Source: Paracoccaceae bacterium (GTDB taxonomy: Bacteria; Pseudomonadota; Alphaproteobacteria; Rhodobacterales; Rhodobacteraceae). From it: a DNA stretch of 64,000 bases. Below are positions 1 to 9,289 of this stretch, piece after piece; the first letter of the stretch is position 1; each line of letters begins with the position of its first letter. The position numbers and the translations under genes are program-made. The notes under the pieces were generated by a model. It searched no databases. It was not told the DNA's origin and saw only the letters and a list, made by a program, of their open reading frames with translations. The stretch covers positions 35,647 through 99,646 of the forward strand of contig JAOHEK010000003.1 in the NCBI GenBank assembly GCA_028097405.1. Reading direction: 5' to 3'.

Positions 1-375
1 TGCCATTCGATGCCTCATGAAGCGATCGAGTCCGTATCCGTTGCTCATGGAGCACGCCCCGAAATCGTCCTAGGCGACCGATTCGGTGCGGCAGCATCTT
101 CGGATGTCGTCGACCGGATTGAAGCTGCGTTCGGCGCGGCAGGTTTGCGCGTGGCGCGCAACGCCCCCTTTGCCGGGGCCTATGTCACGCAGCAATATGG
201 TCGACCGGCACAGAACCGACATGTGGTTCAGATTGAAATCGACCGCTCGCTTTATATGAACGAGCATGCCATTCGACCGAACAATAATTTCGATGCGTTT
301 CGTGGCCTGATCGACCGGGTGGTGGCAGATGTCGCCCGGATCGGACGCACCGACGTAAGAATGGCTGCCGAATAA
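1..375 (+). CDS. N-formylglutamate amidohydrolase family protein, C-terminal part (5' end outside window)
   Basis: Frame is open to the window edge (CHSMPHEAIE...); GRPAQNRHVVQIEIDRSLYMNE is typical of the family. Confidence 0.8.
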   Translation, partial: CHSMPHEAIESVSVAHGARPEIVLGDRFGAAASSDVVDRIEAAFGAAGLRVARNAPFAGAYVTQQYGRPAQNRHVVQIEIDRSLYMNEHAIRPNNNFDAFRGLIDRVVADVARIGRTDVRMAAE

Positions 376-401
376 TCCAACACTCCCTTTGACCCAAAGA
401 A

Positions 402-428
402 AAGGGCGCCCGAAGGCGCCCTTGCTGT
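402..428. terminator. Hairpin between convergent genes
   Basis: AAGGGCGCC CGAA GGCGCCCTT perfect stem. Confidence 0.6.
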
Positions 429-442
429 CTTATTGTGACCGC

Positions 443-1915
443 CTAGCTTTCGTCGAGCGTCAGCGCCACAAACCGTGGATCACCAGCACGACGAACCAAC
501 AACAGAATCGATTTGCGCCCGCCGTCGCGGGCATCTTCGATGCGTGTCGTCAGATCACCAACCGAACTGACCTTTTCCTGTCCAGCTTCGATGATCAGAT
601 CGCCAGCCCGCAAACCCTTTTCATAGGCTTCGCTGTCTTCGGCGACTTCTGCCACCACAAGACCATCAGCATCGTCAGCTAAACCCAGCTGTTCGCGCAG
701 TTCGTCGGTCATGTCGCTTACCGTCAGACCCATCAGTTCTTCGATGGTAGGTTCTTCGGTTTCGATCGAGGCAGGCACAGCGGCATCGCCGTCTTCGCGA
801 CGTCCAAGCGTCACAAGCAAAGTTTCGGTTTCGCCATCACGGAACACCAGAACCCGAACTTCCTTGCCGATGGTCGTTTCGCCCACTTTGCGAACAAGGC
901 CGCGCGTGTCGTCGACTTCTGCTCCATCAAAGGACAGAATCACATCACCTGCTTCCATGCCGGCTTCCAGCGCAGGGCCTTCCGGCACATCTGTCACCAG
1001 CGCGCCACGCACCTCCTCCAGACCAAGACCTTCGACAAGGTCTTCGGTGACGTCCTGAATGCGCACACCCAGCCATCCGCGACGGGTTTCGCCAAAGTCA
1101 CGCAGCTGCGCGATCACGTTCTCAGCCACCCGCGAAGACATCGCAAAGCCAATGCCGATAGAACCACCGTTGGGCGACAGGATCGCCGTGTTTACACCAA
1201 TGACGTCGCCATTCATATTGAACAGCGGCCCGCCTGAGTTTCCTCGGTTGATCGCAGCGTCGGTCTGAATGAAGTCGTCATAGCTTCCAGAAAGCGCACG
1301 ACCACGGGCCGATACGATCCCAGCAGAAACGGAAAAGCCCTGACCTAAGGGGTTGCCCATGGCCATGACCCAATCGCCGACACGCGATTCTTCGCTGTCA
1401 CCGAAATTAACAAACTTTAGCGGCTTGTCGCTTTCGACCTTCAGCAGAGCCAAATCCGTTGTCGGATCGGTCCCGATCAGCTCGGCTTGCAGTTCAAAGC
1501 CTTCGAAGAATTCGATCAGGATCTCGTCGGCACCTTGGATCACGTGGTTGTTCGTGACAATGAAGCCATCTTCCGAAATGACGAAACCCGAACCAAGCGC
1601 TTGGCTGCGTCGTGGACTTTGGCCATCACCGCCGCCTTGGCCGTTTCGATCCATGAAATCACGGAAGAAATCCTCGAAAGGAGAGCCATCCGGAACAACC
1701 GGACCCGGTTGCGTCGAGGTGGTGGCCACGTTTGTCGAGGTGGTAATGTTTACAACCGACGGGCTGACCTTTTCAGCAAGATCAGCAAATGTGCTAGGTC
1801 GGGACTGCGCCGAAGCTGCAATCGTTTGGGCCAGCACGAAGGCGACGCCCAGAATAAATAACCACATCGCGTGAAGCGGATGGACAGATTTCGGTTTGAA
1901 TGAAGTTACTTTCAC
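443..1915 (-). CDS. Do/DegP-like periplasmic serine endoprotease with PDZ domains
   Basis: 490 aa; signal peptide, GSGFVISEDGFIVTNNHV, RGNSGGPLFN catalytic motif, two PDZ-like regions. Confidence 0.93.
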   Translation of the reverse strand: MKVTSFKPKSVHPLHAMWLFILGVAFVLAQTIAASAQSRPSTFADLAEKVSPSVVNITTSTNVATTSTQPGPVVPDGSPFEDFFRDFMDRNGQGGGDGQSPRRSQALGSGFVISEDGFIVTNNHVIQGADEILIEFFEGFELQAELIGTDPTTDLALLKVESDKPLKFVNFGDSEESRVGDWVMAMGNPLGQGFSVSAGIVSARGRALSGSYDDFIQTDAAINRGNSGGPLFNMNGDVIGVNTAILSPNGGSIGIGFAMSSRVAENVIAQLRDFGETRRGWLGVRIQDVTEDLVEGLGLEEVRGALVTDVPEGPALEAGMEAGDVILSFDGAEVDDTRGLVRKVGETTIGKEVRVLVFRDGETETLLVTLGRREDGDAAVPASIETEEPTIEELMGLTVSDMTDELREQLGLADDADGLVVAEVAEDSEAYEKGLRAGDLIIEAGQEKVSSVGDLTTRIEDARDGGRKSILLLVRRAGDPRFVALTLDES

Positions 1916-2078
1916 TCTCTTCTCCTTTGAAAGGACGGCGCCGTTATGGTTACGACATTATTAATACTTTCTTTCAGATAGGTGAACTTTTTAACATGCA
2001 TAGGAAAAATCGCACTTGCTCACCGTGGTGTTACTTAAGCGGATCAAGTGTTACAGACCGCCTTTGGGGTATTTATCG

Positions 2079-2807
2079 TCACAATGTTTCTTCAAAGCGC
2101 CCAGCTTCTTGCCGGATAAGACCAGAATCGGTACCACCAATCAACATGTAGCTGAACCCGTTTTTACGCCAGTGCGCAGTGCTCATGCCTTCCAGTTCAG
2201 TCACAGCAATCTCGACATCTGCACCTTCGCTGGCAATGACACATAACGCAACAGGAGCCCCAACAGGCGACAAGAACGCGATCTGAACCAGCGGCTTGCC
2301 TTCGAAACCCAAAAGCTGAGCGCGACGATAATCCAACGGAGATGGCCCCTTGGGCAGCGTAAGATCGGTTCCAAGTATCTCGGCCAGATATGCCAACCTA
2401 TCATCATCGCTGGGACCGCGGTCCGGCAGGCTGGCGACCGTATCGTGGATGTAAAGCGCTTGATAAGCCGCCACATAGTCCATCCAGCCATCAAGCTGTT
2501 GGCTGCCACGGGTCACGCATCCGACCCCAAGCCCTAGAACCAAGGCGGCGGCAACAGCCCCGCCCACCGTCCAACGGCGTTGAGCCCGCAAGGCAGGCGC
2601 GGGCAAGGCAGGCATCGCAGGCGCCGTTCCAGTCAGTTCGTCAAAAGCTGCAGCAATGGCGCGCGTGTCGATTGTTAAGTCGTCCAGACGTGCGCGCAAA
2701 ACCTCATCGTCCTTGCAGGTGAAAAGGATCGCGCGGGTCAACTCGGCATCAGCCTCACCATCAAGATACGCAGTCAGCTCTTCATCACTGAATGTGCGAT
2801 TGCTCAT
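2079..2807 (-). CDS. Anti-sigma factor (zinc-finger/TM type)
   Basis: 242 aa, SDEELTAYLDGEAD N-terminus and central TM; 4-bp overlap with upstream sigma-like gene. Confidence 0.8.
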   Translation of the reverse strand: MSNRTFSDEELTAYLDGEADAELTRAILFTCKDDEVLRARLDDLTIDTRAIAAAFDELTGTAPAMPALPAPALRAQRRWTVGGAVAAALVLGLGVGCVTRGSQQLDGWMDYVAAYQALYIHDTVASLPDRGPSDDDRLAYLAEILGTDLTLPKGPSPLDYRRAQLLGFEGKPLVQIAFLSPVGAPVALCVIASEGADVEIAVTELEGMSTAHWRKNGFSYMLIGGTDSGLIRQEAGRFEETL

Positions 2808-3340
2808 CTGTTTACCGTCTTGGCCTCTGGATTCATCTTCTTGCCAAATGTCTTTCTGGCCGCCGCCAAGCGGCTCATAATGGTTCCGATGGGCACCTCT
2901 AAGACGTCGGCGGCTTCAGCATAGGTGAAACCTTCCACATACACCAACATCACGCTCGCGCGCTGAGCTTCGGGAAGTAAGTTCACCTCGGACAACACCT
3001 GACGTGACAAAATATTCGTCGTTGTGTCCGGACCGGTGTCGGGCAGGTCCAAATCGTCCACTTGAAACAACCCGCCACCACGCCGCACCGCGGCTGCGCG
3101 CAGCTCGTTCAACCAAATCCGTTGCGCCATTTTGAACAACCAACTGTCCAGCCGGGTACCCGGTTTTTATAGCTCGGCTTTCTCGATGGCGCGCAAACTT
3201 GTGGTCTGTGCCAGATCTGCAGCGTGATCCGGATTTCCCGTCAGCCCCAGCGAAAATCGCCAAAGCCTCGGATATAGATCGGGCAGCTTTCGACAAATTT
3301 CGTCATCCAAACCGCTGGATCTGAACAAATTACGGACGTG
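2804..3340 (-). pseudogene. ECF-type RNA polymerase sigma factor interrupted by an in-frame TAA (3167-3169)
   Basis: Same-frame translation: NLFRSSGLDDEICRKLPDLYPRLWRFSLGLTGNPDHAADLAQTTSLRAIEKAEL*KPGTRLDSWLFKMAQRIWLNELRA...VPIGTIMSRLAAARKTF; no ATG in the 5' open frame (TTG at 3326-3328); the ATG ORF 2804-3139 alone lacks most of region 2. Confidence 0.75.
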
Positions 3341-3408
3341 TCACCGCCTGTGGCCGAAGATGTTTAATGACTACGTCTGATGCATTGGATCGTAAGCTTT
3401 CGCGTCTG

Positions 3409-4221
3409 TTAGGGATACCGAACGGGCAAATCCAGAATCTCGTCCAACTGGCGCGCGATCCAGCCATGGGGTATAAAATGCCCGCCGGGATGAATATCCA
3501 ACGATACGCGACCGGTTTCGCAATTGTCCCAAACGGTTCGCTCTAACGTCAAGAAATCCACGGCGTTCCATGGCCCCGTCACATCGCCCTCGCCACATCC
3601 TAAGGCATCTCGCCATAGCTGCACCGGATAGGTGGTATCACCACCCGGCCCATAGGGAAAGCTCAGCACGCCATCGTTCAAACCATAGACCTGCCGCACT
3701 TCGCGGGGCGCAGTGTCACAATCCTCGTTCTGATCCAAGGTGCCCGAGATCGCCAGCAATGCCGCCACATCGGCCCCGTCTTCGCAGACAAACCGCCACG
3801 CCATATTCGATCCCCAAGAATATCCCGAGACATAGACCTGATCTTCGATCACCGGGTACCGCTTCTTGACGTCCTCCAACACCGCACGGGCAAAATCGAC
3901 GTCCCGTGACCCCGACTGCCAAAAATCCCAAGTTCGCCGCGCACCATTGGGTGCCACCAGCAAAACGCCACGCCGACGCGTCGCACCCGAAATGCGTTGA
4001 TGTTGTACGATCAACGTGCCTTGGCGCTGCCAACCATGGAAATGCAATAGAACCGGAAGCGGGGACTTACCGTCCCAGCCGTCGGGCTCTTTCACGTGGT
4101 ACGAACGGTCGTCCACATGGCAAGGTACCTGTTCATGGCAACCGCGCTGGCCTTCGGCCATGGCGAGTGACGACAAGAAAAGAAGCGGGATCATAAGGAA
4201 TACGTGTTTCATGCCCGGCAA
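3409..4221 (-). CDS. Alpha/beta hydrolase, PHB depolymerase/esterase-like
   Basis: 270 aa, signal peptide, VSGYSWGSNMAW nucleophile elbow, C-terminal GGHFIP His. Confidence 0.75.
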   Translation of the reverse strand: MPGMKHVFLMIPLLFLSSLAMAEGQRGCHEQVPCHVDDRSYHVKEPDGWDGKSPLPVLLHFHGWQRQGTLIVQHQRISGATRRRGVLLVAPNGARRTWDFWQSGSRDVDFARAVLEDVKKRYPVIEDQVYVSGYSWGSNMAWRFVCEDGADVAALLAISGTLDQNEDCDTAPREVRQVYGLNDGVLSFPYGPGGDTTYPVQLWRDALGCGEGDVTGPWNAVDFLTLERTVWDNCETGRVSLDIHPGGHFIPHGWIARQLDEILDLPVRYP

Positions 4222-4292
4222 ACTAACCAGCAGACTGGGAAAGTCACGTCAACTTCTTGTAATCACGATGCCTCTGGCCCGCCGATCCTCAA

Positions 4293-5825
4293 TCACTCCT
4301 GAGCAACCTGATCCCGCAAGAACCGGCGCAGAATTTTCCCGGACGCCGATTTCGGGATTTCAGCGACAAATCTGATCTGGTGCAGCTGCTTATAGGTCGC
4401 CAAGTTCGCCTCAAAATGCGCATGGATCGCCGCTTCGTCGGGTCCGCCCTCGCCCAGAACAACAAAAGCTATGGGCAGTTCACCGGCTTCTTCATCAGGC
4501 AATCCAATCACGGCGGCGTCCGTAATACCCTCAATTGCGATCAAGGTTGCCTCAAGTTCAGCGGGGGCCACCTGAAACCCCTTGTATTTGATCAGTTCTT
4601 TCAGCCGATCCACAATAAACATGTAACCATCCGAATCAACACGAGCGATATCGCCCGTTCGCAACCAACCGTCATCCGTAATCGTCTCGGACGTGGCTTT
4701 GGCGTTGTTCAGATAGCCCTGCATCACCTGAGGCCCTTTGATCCAAAGCTCACCCTCGCCGTCGACGGGCAAAGCTTCGCCCGTTTCGGGATCGACGATC
4801 TTGCAGGTCGTGTTCGAGACCACAAATCCAGACGCGCCAGCACGAGGAGCAGAGCCCGGAACAACATGAGACACCGGACTAAGCTCGGTCATACCGTAGC
4901 CTTGCAAAGCGGAGCAACTCAAACGGGCTGAAATCGCAGCAGACAGTTCTGCCCCGGACGGGGCCGCCGCGATAAACACCTGCTCCAATTCAGACAGATC
5001 GTAGTCGTCGATCAATGGATGCTTGGCCAGAGCAATCCCGACAGGCGGCACAACCCACATGCGACGCGCTTTGTGGTCTTGGCTAATCTGCAAGAACATC
5101 GGCAGATCAAACCGCGGCATCGTCACCAGAACTCCGCCACCGCCCAAATGCACGTTCATCAGGACCGTCATGCCATAGATGTGAAACAGGGGCAGAAAAC
5201 CGGCAGTTACTTCTCCGGGCTGAAAGTCTGCGCTTACGATACACTGGTCGAGGTTCACCACCAAATTGCGGTGCGACAGCATTACGCCCTTGGGAAGACC
5301 CGTCGTCCCTGACGAATAGGGCAGAACAACCGTATGCGCATCCAGATCAGTGGCGACCTGAGCCTCAAGCGGCGCCCCGAACAATGCGTCGTATTCCGGC
5401 GTTCCAATCGCCACCACCGGGCAACCCCCGGCCCCTGCCTTAGCGGTTTCCATGAAATCAGGGATCGTAATCAGAATGTCGGCACTTGCGTCGGCCAGTT
5501 GATGCGCCACCTCGGGGCCTGTGTAGCTGGGATTAAGCGTGGTGATCGTCCCGCCTGCCCAAGCCACGCCGTGGAACACAACGCAATACTCGGGCATGTT
5601 CGGTGCCATCAGCGCAACCGTTTTGCCCGCGCCCAACCCCGCCGCCGTCAAACCACCGCTCAGACGTTTCACCCGGTCCATGAACACCGCAGCCGTCATG
5701 CTTTGCCCGGTCGGACCATCTATCAACACCACATCGTCCGGCCTTGTGGTCAGGTTTGAGAAAACACGCTCGGTAATGGATTGATCCCTGATCTCGACAT
5801 CCGGGAATGGGCTTTTAAAAATCAT
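4293..5825 (-). CDS. AMP-dependent acyl-CoA synthetase, 4-coumarate-CoA ligase-like
   Basis: YSSGTTGLPKGV, GYGMTE, GWLRTGD, PKSASGKILRR motifs. Confidence 0.9.
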   Translation of the reverse strand: MIFKSPFPDVEIRDQSITERVFSNLTTRPDDVVLIDGPTGQSMTAAVFMDRVKRLSGGLTAAGLGAGKTVALMAPNMPEYCVVFHGVAWAGGTITTLNPSYTGPEVAHQLADASADILITIPDFMETAKAGAGGCPVVAIGTPEYDALFGAPLEAQVATDLDAHTVVLPYSSGTTGLPKGVMLSHRNLVVNLDQCIVSADFQPGEVTAGFLPLFHIYGMTVLMNVHLGGGGVLVTMPRFDLPMFLQISQDHKARRMWVVPPVGIALAKHPLIDDYDLSELEQVFIAAAPSGAELSAAISARLSCSALQGYGMTELSPVSHVVPGSAPRAGASGFVVSNTTCKIVDPETGEALPVDGEGELWIKGPQVMQGYLNNAKATSETITDDGWLRTGDIARVDSDGYMFIVDRLKELIKYKGFQVAPAELEATLIAIEGITDAAVIGLPDEEAGELPIAFVVLGEGGPDEAAIHAHFEANLATYKQLHQIRFVAEIPKSASGKILRRFLRDQVAQE

Positions 5826-5988
5826 CAGTCTGTCCTCCGCTTCTAGGAGTATGACACCGAGCGCGTTTTACGCCTAGTAAAAGTGATTGCGCCCGGCACC
5901 CAGCCTTGACCCTGCAAGTCGGCACGGGTATCCGCCGCAAGTCCCTTTAGGGCCAAGTCTCCGCAACCTTGTCAAAACGGATTAAAAT

Positions 5989-6624
5989 ATGTCCCGACTT
6001 CTTCCCGGCATTCTTGCCATGGCCGCCATCGTTGTGGCGTCCAATATTCTGGTGCAGTTCTTTGTCGGCGATTGGCTGACTTGGGGCGCCTTCACCTATC
6101 CTTTCGCCTTTTTAGCGACTGATCTGATGAACCGAATCCACGGGCCACAAGCCGCGCGGAAAGTGATCGCGGCGGGTTTTGTCGTCGGCATCCTCTGTTC
6201 CCTGATCGGCACGCAAGTCATGGTTCAACTTGCCCCCGATTTCTCGGCCCCTGCTGTAACATTGCGCATCGCACTTGGGTCAGCGACCGCCTTCCTGATC
6301 GCACAGCTTGTGGACGTCGCGGTGTTCGACCGGCTGCGGCAGGGAAGTTGGTGGCGCGCGCCGCTGGCCTCGACCGTGGTAGGTTCAACGCTGGACACGG
6401 CTTTGTTCTTTTTCATCGCCTTTTCAACGACGGCCTCGGGTGTTCTTGGCACCGATCACAACACCGCGTTTTTCAACGAAGTTGTGGCAACCCCCTTTGG
6501 ACCGGAACTGACCCGCTGGGTCGGAACGGCGGGTGTAGATTGGAGTGTAAAACTTGCCATCGCATTCATCGCTTTGGTGCCATTTCGCGTAATTGTTGGA
6601 AAGATGGCTGCCCGTCGGGCGTAA
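5989..6624 (+). CDS. VUT/YhhQ family queuosine precursor transporter-like membrane protein
   Basis: 211 aa polytopic; TYPFAFLATDLMNRIHGPQAARKV family motif. Confidence 0.8.
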   Translation: MSRLLPGILAMAAIVVASNILVQFFVGDWLTWGAFTYPFAFLATDLMNRIHGPQAARKVIAAGFVVGILCSLIGTQVMVQLAPDFSAPAVTLRIALGSATAFLIAQLVDVAVFDRLRQGSWWRAPLASTVVGSTLDTALFFFIAFSTTASGVLGTDHNTAFFNEVVATPFGPELTRWVGTAGVDWSVKLAIAFIALVPFRVIVGKMAARRA

Positions 6625-6693
6625 AAAATGTTGACAGACATCAAAACTGTGCCACCTTCATACGTATTGGTAACAACGAAAGGAGGTGGTCCA

Positions 6694-6750
6694 GTGTTTA
6701 AAGAGATATTGGAGAAATGTGTCGGAACAGTCGGAGGGATCGTGATCTAA
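6694..6750 (+). CDS. Putative 18-aa peptide MFKEILEKCVGTVGGIVI (GTG start); in-frame extension to GTG 6649 gives 33 aa
   Basis: AGGAGG 7 nt upstream of GTG, TAA stop, followed by terminator 6834-6870. Confidence 0.4.
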   Translation: MFKEILEKCVGTVGGIVI

Positions 6751-6833
6751 GGGAAAACCCTTGGAATAAACGCTTCTGATTGGGCTTTACGGATCTTTTT
6801 CGATCGCTAGCTGACCCATCTCCAAGACACTCG

Positions 6834-6870
6834 GAAGGGTCGCCGTATCGGCGGCCCTTCTTTTGTTTGT
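6834..6870 (+). terminator. Rho-independent terminator
   Basis: GAAGGGTCGCCG TAT CGGCGGCCCTTC (12-bp stem, one G-U) then TTTTGTTTG. Confidence 0.85.
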
Positions 6871-6982
6871 GCCCTACCATGGTTTGTGATTGTTTCGCCG
6901 CGCTTCGCGCGCCAATCCGACGGGGGGCTTTGCCCCCCGGACCCCCCAAAGTATTCTGGACAGAAGAAGCACCGGAAAAAAC

Positions 6983-7402
6983 ATGCAGATCACGGATGAC
7001 ATCGAAATCGACGATTGGGAACTGACCGAGCAGTTTGTTCGTTCAGGCGGCCCCGGTGGGCAGAACGTCAATAAGGTCGCCACCGCCGTTGAGCTACGAT
7101 TTGAGGCTGCGCGGTCGCCTGCATTGACGGATGCTATGAAGGCGCGTCTGCGTCGGATTGCCGGGCAGAAGTGGACCAAGGAAGGGGCGCTGGTTTTGCA
7201 GGTGTCCGAAACAAGGTCACAGTCCCGAAACCGCGAGATTGCCCGCGAGCGCTTGGCTGAGATGATCCGACGTGCTTTGGTGGCACCTAAGACGCGACGG
7301 AAGACACGGGTGACACCGTCGCAAAAGCGCAAACGGCTGGACGAAAAAAAACGCCGAAGCACTGTGAAAGCGCTTCGGCGTGGAGATGAAACTTCGGGCT
7401 AA
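6983..7402 (+). CDS. arfB: ArfB-like peptide chain release factor-like hydrolase
   Basis: GGPGGQNVNKVATAVELRF motif, basic C-terminal tail; internal start MQITDD preferred over listed ORF start. Confidence 0.85.
   Translation: MQITDDIEIDDWELTEQFVRSGGPGGQNVNKVATAVELRFEAARSPALTDAMKARLRRIAGQKWTKEGALVLQVSETRSQSRNREIARERLAEMIRRALVAPKTRRKTRVTPSQKRKRLDEKKRRSTVKALRRGDETSG
7344..7380 (-). terminator. Rho-independent terminator for the minus-strand CoA-transferase operon, lying in the 3' coding end of arfB
   Basis: CGCCGAAGC/GCTTCGGCG 9-bp stem followed on the minus strand by T8. Confidence 0.7.
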
Positions 7403-7439
7403 GACCAGTGTTGCTGGCGCGCCCTTGCATTGCTTTATG

Positions 7440-8063
7440 TCAGACGATGGTCGCTTCCGTCGCCGCCCGAATATCGTCTTCAGACACGTCAGGTGCTGTC
7501 TCGACAATCCGCAAACCGCCCTTAACAACTTCAAGAACCCCAAGGTTCGAAATGATCAGGTCGACCACGCCTTTGCCCGTCAGCGGCAGAGTGCAATCCT
7601 TCAAAACCTTGGACGCCCCATGCTTGTTCGTGTGATCCATCACAACGATCACACGGCCCACACCGGCGACCAAGTCCATAGCGCCGCCCATGCCCTTGAC
7701 CAGTTTGCCGGGGATCATCCAGTTCGCAAGATCGCCATTTTCTGCCACTTCCATCGCGCCCAAGATCGCCGCTGCAATCTTGCCGCCTCGGATCATGCCG
7801 AAGGACTGAGAGCTGTCGAAATAGGCCGTCCGGTCCATCTCGGTGATCGTCTGCTTACCGGCATTGATCAGGTCTGGATCCTCTTCGCCCTCGAACGGGA
7901 AAGGGCCCATGCCCAGCATACCGTTTTCGGACTGTAGGGTGATGTCCTTGTCGCCCACATAGTTCGCCACAAGCGTCGGAATGCCGATGCCAAGGTTCAC
8001 ATACATGCCATCTTCAAGTTCTTTGGCAGCCCGTTCCGCCATCTGGTTGCGATCCCAAGGCAT
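7440..8063 (-). CDS. scoB: 3-oxoacid CoA-transferase subunit B
   Basis: GMYVNLGIGIPTLVANY, SENGMLGMGP motifs; adjacent to subunit A. Confidence 0.92.
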   Translation of the reverse strand: MPWDRNQMAERAAKELEDGMYVNLGIGIPTLVANYVGDKDITLQSENGMLGMGPFPFEGEEDPDLINAGKQTITEMDRTAYFDSSQSFGMIRGGKIAAAILGAMEVAENGDLANWMIPGKLVKGMGGAMDLVAGVGRVIVVMDHTNKHGASKVLKDCTLPLTGKGVVDLIISNLGVLEVVKGGLRIVETAPDVSEDDIRAATEATIV

Positions 8064-8767
8064 TATGCGGTCTCCTTCTGGCGGACAGTGCGCTGTTCGA
8101 TGCGTTTTTCGTGCGTGCCTTGGATCAGACGGTGCACATAGATGCCCGGCATGTGGATGTGGTCGGAGTCTAGCGAACCCACGGGCACGATTTCCTCAAC
8201 CTCCATCACGCAGATTTTGCCGCACATCGCAGCAGGTGGGTTAAAGTTGCGCGCTGTCTTGCGGAAAATGCAGTTGCCGGTTTCATCCGCTTTCCAAGCT
8301 TTCACGATGGACAGGTCGGCGAAAATGCCTTCTTCCAGCACATAAGTTTGGCCATTGAAATCTTTGTGCTCTTTGCCTTCAGCCACTTGAGTGCCAACGC
8401 CGGTTTTGGTGTAAAATCCGGGGATGCCACATCCGCCCGCGCGCATACGTTCAGCCAAAGTGCCTTGCGGATTGAATTCGATCTCCAACTCGCCCGCCAG
8501 ATACTGGCGCATGAATTCATCGTTCTCGCCCACGTAGGACGACATCATTTTCTTAACTTGTCGGGTTTGCAGCAAAATGCCGATACCGAAATCGTCGACA
8601 CCTGCGTTGTTGGACGCGAATGTCAGGTCTTTCACACCGCTTTGCTTAATCGCCTCAAGCAAAAGCTCTGGAATACCGCACAGACCGAAGCCACCAGCCG
8701 CAATCAGCATGTCATCTTTCAAGATGCCATCCAGCGCTTCGGTTGCGTTTTTGTAAATCTTCTTCAT
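8063..8767 (-). CDS. scoA: 3-oxoacid CoA-transferase subunit A
   Basis: GGFGLCGIPE, SNNAGVDDFGIG motifs. Confidence 0.92.
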   Translation of the reverse strand: MKKIYKNATEALDGILKDDMLIAAGGFGLCGIPELLLEAIKQSGVKDLTFASNNAGVDDFGIGILLQTRQVKKMMSSYVGENDEFMRQYLAGELEIEFNPQGTLAERMRAGGCGIPGFYTKTGVGTQVAEGKEHKDFNGQTYVLEEGIFADLSIVKAWKADETGNCIFRKTARNFNPPAAMCGKICVMEVEEIVPVGSLDSDHIHMPGIYVHRLIQGTHEKRIEQRTVRQKETA

Positions 8768-8868
8768 GGGCCACTCTCCCCGCCATAGTCGAGGACTATG
8801 TTGTGCCCGCAGCTTTAGAGGGAGTCAATCGCCGCGCCGCAGCACCACACTGAACTGAGTGTCTGTTT

Positions 8869-9237
8869 TTACTTCAAGCGAAGGTCTGCATAGTCGCCCG
8901 AGCCTTTGTCAGAGGTAAACCGCACCGTGTTGCCCAGAACTTGCACCACTTGGCAATTTTCCACATCTAGCTCGTTGCCTCCTACGAAGAGATCACGGCA
9001 AAAGTAACCACCGTTCCAGCTCCAATCGCCGGTGACTGCTCGCCCAAACGCTCGTCCAATAATCTTGCCGTTATCCTGAACAGACAGGCGAATGCCCATC
9101 CGGGTTAGATTGCGATCTTGGATGACATTCAAGAACCCGTCGCGGTCGTCTATACGTTGAAAGGTTTCGGCCGATGCAGCAGAAGGGACGCCCGCCAGAA
9201 AAGCTATGACAGCAGCGGTCAGGGAAAGGGTTCGCAT
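8869..9237 (-). CDS. Small secreted hypothetical protein
   Basis: 122 aa with N-terminal signal peptide. Confidence 0.7.
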   Translation of the reverse strand: MRTLSLTAAVIAFLAGVPSAASAETFQRIDDRDGFLNVIQDRNLTRMGIRLSVQDNGKIIGRAFGRAVTGDWSWNGGYFCRDLFVGGNELDVENCQVVQVLGNTVRFTSDKGSGDYADLRLK

Positions 9238-9289
9238 GATAGATCCTCAACACGTTTTATCATTCTTACGTGTCAGGAGCAGACCCGGA

